Of a DNA stretch of 10,004 nucleotides, positions 6,515 to 10,004 are shown piece by piece. The first letter of the stretch is position 1; the number at the start of each line of letters is the position of its first letter. The stretch spans positions 1-10,004 of the forward strand of contig JAFAIV010000140.1 of NCBI GenBank assembly GCA_019236545.1, in the 5' to 3' direction. The notes under the pieces are model-generated. The model was not told the DNA's origin. It was given only the letters and a program-made list of their open reading frames with translations, and made no database searches. The position numbers and the translations under genes were made by a program. The DNA comes from Actinomycetota bacterium. GTDB lineage: Bacteria > Actinomycetota > Thermoleophilia > Gaiellales > Gaiellaceae.

Positions 6515-7464
6515 TGGATACGCTCATCTCGATGCGGAGGCTGAACGCGATCCCGGGGGTCGTGATCGTCGCGGCGGCTGCCGCGCTCTGGGGGACGGAC
6601 CCGATCCTACGGAAGCCGCTCGGCGCCTCGACGTCGGCGACGACGATCGTCTTCGGCGAGCACGTCGTCCTCGTCGTTCTCACGCTGCCGCTGCTCCTGC
6701 CCGCGCTGCGCGCGCTCCTGCGCGCCGGCCCGCGCTTCTGGCTCGCGGCCGTGCTCGTCGGCGCGGGCGCGTCGGCGGTGGCGACGATCCTCTTCACCGA
6801 GGCGCTCTTCCACGGCGACTTCGTGACGCCGGTCGTGATCCAGAAGATCCAGCCGCTCGTCGCGGTCGCCGCCGCGGCGGTCGTGCTCGGGGAGCGGCCG
6901 CGGCCGCGGTTCGCGTGGTTCCTCCTCCCCGCCCTCGCCGGCTTCTGGCTCGTCAACCAGCCGCATCCGCTCGAGCCGTCCGCGAAGGGGCTCGTGCCGA
7001 TCGTCGAGGCGACCGCAGCCGCCGGCTTGTGGGCGCTCGGGACGGTGCTCGGCCGCTATCTCAGCCGCGAGCTCGAGTTCCAGCACATCGTGACGCTCCG
7101 CTTCTTCTTCGGCCTGATCGCGAGCGCGATCGCGCTGCCCGTGATGGGCGCGAAGGCGTGGGCCGGGACGCACGACAGCCTCTGGATCGCCTACCTCGCG
7201 GTCGTCACAGGGCTCGTCGCGCTCTTCGTCTACTACGTCGGACTGCGCCGGACGCCGGCGGTGCTCGCGTCGATCGGCGAGCTGACGTATCCGGCGGTCG
7301 CCGTGATCGCCGGGATCTACGCGTACAACGCGAGCCTGCGCTGGAGCCAGTGGCTCGGCGTCGCCGTCATCCTGGGGGTCGTGACCCTGCTGCCGGTGCA
7401 GCGGCGGCCGAGGGTCGTCGAGGTCTCGCCGCCCGACGCGCTGCTCGAAGCCGCGCCCGCGTAG
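6514..7464 (+). CDS. EamA/DMT-family transporter (10 membrane segments)
   Basis: The 316-residue product has the two tandem EamA repeats of the drug/metabolite transporter superfamily, about 13-147 and 160-294. I count ten hydrophobic segments, near 13-26, 42-64, 75-96, 106-124, 132-147, 160-181, 192-211, 222-241, 248-270 and 279-294. Family-like details include ALWGTDPILRK in the first helix, QKIQPLVAVAAAAVVLGERP at the end of the first repeat, and GELTYPAVAVIAGIY at the matching place in the second. The charged tail after 295 is cytoplasmic by inference. Members export amino acids or other small metabolites, but sequence alone does not set the substrate. The ATG shares one base with the lysA stop (TGATG), so it is probably translated from the lysA message by coupling. 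Lysine or a precursor is therefore a reasonable but unproven substrate. An internal ATG six codons in is an alternative start. Confidence 0.88.
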   Translation: MDTLISMRRLNAIPGVVIVAAAAALWGTDPILRKPLGASTSATTIVFGEHVVLVVLTLPLLLPALRALLRAGPRFWLAAVLVGAGASAVATILFTEALFHGDFVTPVVIQKIQPLVAVAAAAVVLGERPRPRFAWFLLPALAGFWLVNQPHPLEPSAKGLVPIVEATAAAGLWALGTVLGRYLSRELEFQHIVTLRFFFGLIASAIALPVMGAKAWAGTHDSLWIAYLAVVTGLVALFVYYVGLRRTPAVLASIGELTYPAVAVIAGIYAYNASLRWSQWLGVAVILGVVTLLPVQRRPRVVEVSPPDALLEAAPA

Positions 7465-7471
7465 AGGGTGC

Positions 7472-7483
7472 GATGATCGGCGG
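7472..7483 (+). promoter_or_regulatory. Candidate -10 element of a leaderless promoter for the lactate oxidase-like gene
   Basis: GATGAT (7472-7477, one base from TATGAT) lies exactly six bases before the GTG at 7484, inside the 19-base gap after the transporter gene. It sits in the small palindrome CGATGATCG (7471-7479). No -35 hexamer is obvious. The downstream genes may therefore be transcribed separately from lysA and the transporter. Confidence 0.45.
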
Positions 7484-8650
7484 GTGAACGCCTTCGAGGG
7501 CTCGCTCGTCCAGAACGCGATCTACATCGCCGGGCAGGCCGAGTGGCCGGTCGGGCCGGAGGACTGGGAGGCGGCGGCCGAGACGGCGATGGATCCCGGC
7601 GCGTTCGGCTACATCGCGGGCGGCGCGGGCGGCGAGTCGACGATGCGGGCGAACCTCGAGGCGTTCGAGCGGCACCGGCTGCGGCCGCGGATGCTCGCCG
7701 GGAACCTCGCGCGCGACCTGACCGTGGACGTGCTCGGGACGCCGTCGGCGGCGCCGTTCCTGCTCGCGCCGGTCGGCGTCCTCTCGATCGCGCACGAGCA
7801 GGCGGAGGTCGGGGCGGCGCGCGGCGCGGCCGCGACCGGCGTCCCGTTCGTCCTCTCCAGCGCCGCCACCTCGACGATCGAGGCGGTCGCCGAGGCGATG
7901 GGCAACGCGCCGCGCTGGTTCCAGCTCTACTGGATCAACGACCGCGAGGTGGCCGCGAGCTTCGTCCGCCGCGCGGAGGCGAACGGCTTCTCGGCGATCG
8001 TCGTCACGCTCGACACGCCGATCCTCGCCTGGCGGCCGCGCGACCTGCGAAACGCGTACCTCCCGTTCATCCGCGGCGAGGGCTGCGGCCAGTTCTTCAG
8101 CGACCCCGTCTTCCGGGCGAAGCTCGAGAAGACCCCCGAGGAGGACGTGCTCACGGCCGCGGCGACGATGCTGATGACGTTCCCGAACCTCGGGCTCACC
8201 TGGGACGACCTGCTCTGGCTGCGCGAGCAGACGGCGCTGCCGCTGCTCGTGAAGGGCGTGCTCCGCGGCGACGACGCAGAGCGCGCGCGGGAGCGCGGCG
8301 TGGACGGGATCGTCGTCTCGAACCACGGCGGGCGCCAGGTCGACGGCGCCGTCGCCTCGCTCGACGCGCTGCTCGAGGTGCGGGACGCCGTCGGGCCGGA
8401 CTACCCGCTGATCGTGGACGGCGGCATCCGCCGCGGCGCCGACGTGATCAAGGCGCTCGCCCTCGGCGCCGACGCCGTGATGATCGGCCGCCTCTACGCG
8501 TACGCGCTCGCCGTCGGCGGCGCGGCCGGCGTCGAGGCGCTGATCCGGCAGCTCCTCGCCGAGGTCGACCTGACGCTCGCGCTCTGTGGAGCGAACTCGG
8601 TACGCGACCTGAGTCGTGACCTGTTGAACGATCAGTCAACGCCGCGCTAA
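7484..8650 (+). CDS. FMN-dependent alpha-hydroxy-acid oxidase, lactate 2-monooxygenase-like
   Basis: The 388-residue product belongs to the FMN alpha-hydroxy-acid dehydrogenase family (TIM barrel) and looks closest to actinobacterial lactate 2-monooxygenase, which turns L-lactate and O2 into acetate, CO2 and water; that enzyme is about 394 residues. Visible landmarks: FGYIAGGAGGESTMRAN at 41-57, with the substrate-site Tyr43; PFLLAPVGVL at 91-100; QLYW at 147-150; TLDTPILAWRPRDLR at 175-189, where the WRPRDL form is typical of the monooxygenase branch; SDPVFR at 206-211; Lys257 in LLVKGV; the catalytic His281 and Arg284 in VSNHGGRQVDG; and the FMN phosphate loop DGGIRRGADVIKALALGA to GR at 335-336. 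Gly98 sits where lactate oxidase has Ala. The alternative is an oxidase or dehydrogenase acting on another 2-hydroxy acid. The TAA stop also supplies part of the -10 element for the next gene. Confidence 0.85.
   Translation: MNAFEGSLVQNAIYIAGQAEWPVGPEDWEAAAETAMDPGAFGYIAGGAGGESTMRANLEAFERHRLRPRMLAGNLARDLTVDVLGTPSAAPFLLAPVGVLSIAHEQAEVGAARGAAATGVPFVLSSAATSTIEAVAEAMGNAPRWFQLYWINDREVAASFVRRAEANGFSAIVVTLDTPILAWRPRDLRNAYLPFIRGEGCGQFFSDPVFRAKLEKTPEEDVLTAAATMLMTFPNLGLTWDDLLWLREQTALPLLVKGVLRGDDAERARERGVDGIVVSNHGGRQVDGAVASLDALLEVRDAVGPDYPLIVDGGIRRGADVIKALALGADAVMIGRLYAYALAVGGAAGVEALIRQLLAEVDLTLALCGANSVRDLSRDLLNDQSTPR
8623..8640. promoter_or_regulatory. 18-bp palindromic operator candidate before the acyl-CoA dehydrogenase pair
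   Basis: GTTGAACGATCAGTCAAC has the symmetric form GTTGAnnGATCnnTCAAC, with 7 of 9 pairs matching about its centre. It covers the candidate -35 TTGAAC and ends 19 bases before the GTG at 8660. The size and shape suit a dimeric TetR-type repressor, a class that often controls acyl-CoA dehydrogenase genes in actinobacteria. The regulator itself is not in this window. The site lies inside the last codons of the upstream gene. Confidence 0.5.
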
Positions 8651-8659
8651 TCTCCCTCC
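8624..8659 (+). promoter_or_regulatory. Candidate promoter for the acyl-CoA dehydrogenase pair (leaderless)
   Basis: TTGAAC (8624-8629) and TAATCT (8648-8653) are separated by 18 bases and give plausible -35 and -10 elements. The -10 ends exactly six bases before the GTG at 8660. The first three bases of the -10 are the TAA stop codon of the upstream gene. This is the best-formed promoter in the window. Confidence 0.6.
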
Positions 8660-9805
8660 GTGGACCTGCGCGACACGCCCGCCGAGGCCGAGTTCCGGGC
8701 CGAGCTGCGCGCGTGGATCGAGGCGAGCCTCCCGGACGACAAGCGCAGCAGCCGCGGCGGCGCGCAGCGCTGGGACGACCCGTTCATGCGCGAGTGGAGC
8801 CGCAAGCTCTACGACGCCGGCTACGCGGGGCTGACCTGGCCGAAGGAGTTCGGCGGCGCGGGCGCTCCCTACAGCTTTCAGGCGATCTTCTACGAGGAGA
8901 TGGCCGCGGCCCAGGCGCCGCCGCACGTCGGCGTGATCGGGCTCGGCATGGCCGGGCCGACGATCATCGCGCACGGCACGGAGGAGCAGAAGGCGCGCTA
9001 CCTGCAGCCGCTGCTCGCCGCGGACGAGATCTGGTGCCAGGGGTTCAGTGAGCCCGACGCGGGCTCGGACCTCGCGGCCGCGCGGACGCGCTCGGAGCGC
9101 AAGGGCGACGTCTACGTCGTCAACGGCCAGAAGGTCTGGTCGTCGTTCGCGCACATCGCCGACTTCTGCATCCTCGTCACGCAGCAGTTCCCGGATCGGC
9201 CGCGCTACCGGAACCTCACGTACCTGATCGTCGACATGCGCGCCCCCGGTGTCGAGGTGCGGCCGCTGCGGCAGATCACCGGCGAGGCGGAGTTCAACGA
9301 GATCTTCTTCACCGACGTCGAGGTGCCGGTCGAGAACCGGCTGGGCGACGAGGGCGACGGCTGGAACGTCGCGATGACGACGCTCCTCCACGAGCGCGGA
9401 ACGCTCGGGTTCGCGCTGACCGCGACGCTCGACGCGGGCGTGACGCGCCTCCTCGCGGACGCGCGCGAGCGCGTGAACGGGAACGAGCAGCTGCGCGAGC
9501 GCGTCGCGACCGAGTGGATCGAGCTGCAGGCGCTCCGCTACACGAACTACCGCGCGCTCGGCACCTACCAGCGCACCGGCATCCCGGGGCCGGAGGGCTC
9601 GGGCGTGAAGCTGCGCTGGTCGGAGGCGAACCAGCGCATGACGAAGCTCGCGAAGGAGATCCGCGGCGCCGAGGGGATCCTCGACGACGGCTGGTGGCAG
9701 CACCAGCAGCTCCGCAGCCGCGGCAACACGATCGAGGCCGGCACCTCCGAGGTGCTCCGCAACATCGTCGCCGAGCGCGTCCTCGGCCTGCCCAGGAGCC
9801 GCTGA
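8660..9805 (+). CDS. Acyl-CoA dehydrogenase (FadE-type, first subunit of a pair)
   Basis: This is an FAD-dependent enzyme that oxidises an acyl-CoA thioester at the alpha-beta bond and passes electrons to an electron-transfer flavoprotein. The 381-residue product has the usual three parts. An N-terminal helical domain (about 1-120) includes GYAGLTWPKEFGGAG and GPTIIAHGTEEQKARYL. A middle beta domain (about 122-230) carries the FAD/substrate signature WCQGFSEPDAGSDLAAARTRSE, with NGQKVWSS at 155-162. A C-terminal helical domain ends NTIEAGTSEVLRNIVAERVLGLPR. The catalytic base is not at the MCAD-type place, where Ala360 stands before Gly-Thr. Glu245 in LLHERG aligns with the base position of isovaleryl-CoA and long-chain dehydrogenases. 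The next gene, overlapping by one base, begins another dehydrogenase subunit, as in the mycobacterial FadE heterotetramers that degrade steroid side chains. The substrate cannot be read from the sequence. The GTG start is set by the -10 six bases upstream. Confidence 0.93.
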   Translation: MDLRDTPAEAEFRAELRAWIEASLPDDKRSSRGGAQRWDDPFMREWSRKLYDAGYAGLTWPKEFGGAGAPYSFQAIFYEEMAAAQAPPHVGVIGLGMAGPTIIAHGTEEQKARYLQPLLAADEIWCQGFSEPDAGSDLAAARTRSERKGDVYVVNGQKVWSSFAHIADFCILVTQQFPDRPRYRNLTYLIVDMRAPGVEVRPLRQITGEAEFNEIFFTDVEVPVENRLGDEGDGWNVAMTTLLHERGTLGFALTATLDAGVTRLLADARERVNGNEQLRERVATEWIELQALRYTNYRALGTYQRTGIPGPEGSGVKLRWSEANQRMTKLAKEIRGAEGILDDGWWQHQQLRSRGNTIEAGTSEVLRNIVAERVLGLPRSR

Positions 9806-10004
9806 TGGACTTCGCGCTGAACGAGATCCAGCAGGAGCTCAAGGACCAGGCCCGCGCGTGGCTCTCCGAGCGCTACCCGCTCGACCGCGACTGGGACGCG
9901 CCGCAGGACGACCGCTGGAACGAGCTCGCCGAGCTCGGCTGGCTCGACGTCGCCGAGGCCGACCTCGGCTTCGTCGAGGAGGCGCTGCTGCTCGAGGAGA
10001 CCGG
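9805..10004 (+). CDS. Acyl-CoA dehydrogenase, second subunit (5' part, cut by window edge)
   Basis: Sixty-six codons are visible from the ATG at 9805, which shares its first base with the TGA stop of the preceding dehydrogenase (TGATG). The product begins MDFALNEIQQELKDQARAWLSERY, the typical first helix of acyl-CoA dehydrogenases, and continues with WNELAELGWLDVAEADLGFVEEALLLEETG. The last part matches the usual 'W..LAE.GW......E..GG.G......V..E..G' segment, although the Gly-rich loop is shortened. The tight overlap with another dehydrogenase gene suggests an alpha-beta FadE pair in which this partner contributes to a shared active site. Catalytic and FAD-binding regions lie beyond the window, so whether this subunit is active cannot be judged. 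Confidence 0.8.
   Translation, partial: MDFALNEIQQELKDQARAWLSERYPLDRDWDAPQDDRWNELAELGWLDVAEADLGFVEEALLLEET

Noticed and set aside
8606..8623. Short direct repeat GACCTG (8606-8611 and 8618-8623)
   Set aside because: Two 6-base copies 12 bases apart inside coding sequence are expected by chance in GC-rich DNA.
1..10004. Horizontal transfer, mobile element, CRISPR array or defence system
   Set aside because: I saw no transposase, integrase, repeat array or tRNA gene. Base and codon composition look even across all genes, which encode ordinary metabolism, translation and competence functions.

Overview
The window looks like chromosomal DNA from a very GC-rich actinobacterium. Coding density is close to complete, codons end mostly in G or C, and GTG starts are common. 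Shine-Dalgarno sequences are largely missing, and several starts sit a fixed short distance behind a -10-like hexamer. The neighbourhood (leuS next to comEA-comEC, plus paired acyl-CoA dehydrogenases and a lactate-monooxygenase-type enzyme) fits Actinomycetota. Class Thermoleophilia is my best guess, but it is inferred from style and not proven.

Layout. Positions 1-1353 (minus) hold the 5' part of comEC, which runs off the left edge, and all of comEA; the two overlap in a GTGA junction. Positions 1404-2033 (plus) hold a small membrane-anchored protein of unknown function. Positions 2030-4402 (minus) hold leuS, which converges on the unknown gene so that both stop codons lie in one CTAG. Behind it is a signal-peptide-bearing polysaccharide deacetylase (4459-5241, minus), with a terminator hairpin squeezed between its stop and the leuS start. 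At 5242-5293 a divergent promoter region separates the deacetylase from a plus-strand run that reaches the right edge: lysA (diaminopimelate decarboxylase), an EamA/DMT transporter that overlaps it by one base, an FMN-dependent lactate 2-monooxygenase-like enzyme, and two acyl-CoA dehydrogenase subunits that overlap by one base. The second subunit is cut by the window end. No stretch over 300 bases lacks a gene; the longest gaps are about 50 bases.

How the genes fit together. comEA and comEC form a DNA-uptake operon. leuS, comEA and comEC face the same way, and the unknown plus-strand gene looks inserted between leuS and comEA. lysA and the transporter are probably translated together, which hints at an amino-acid-related substrate. 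The lactate-oxidising enzyme and the acyl-CoA dehydrogenase pair are catabolic, but each has its own candidate promoter. The dehydrogenase pair also has a palindromic operator candidate that lies inside the end of the upstream gene.

I found no CRISPR array, mobile element, RNA gene or clearly undescribed system. The most interesting signals are regulatory: a repeated leaderless-promoter geometry, a symmetric divergent promoter between the deacetylase and lysA, a palindrome over the -35 of the dehydrogenase pair, and the terminator immediately before leuS.
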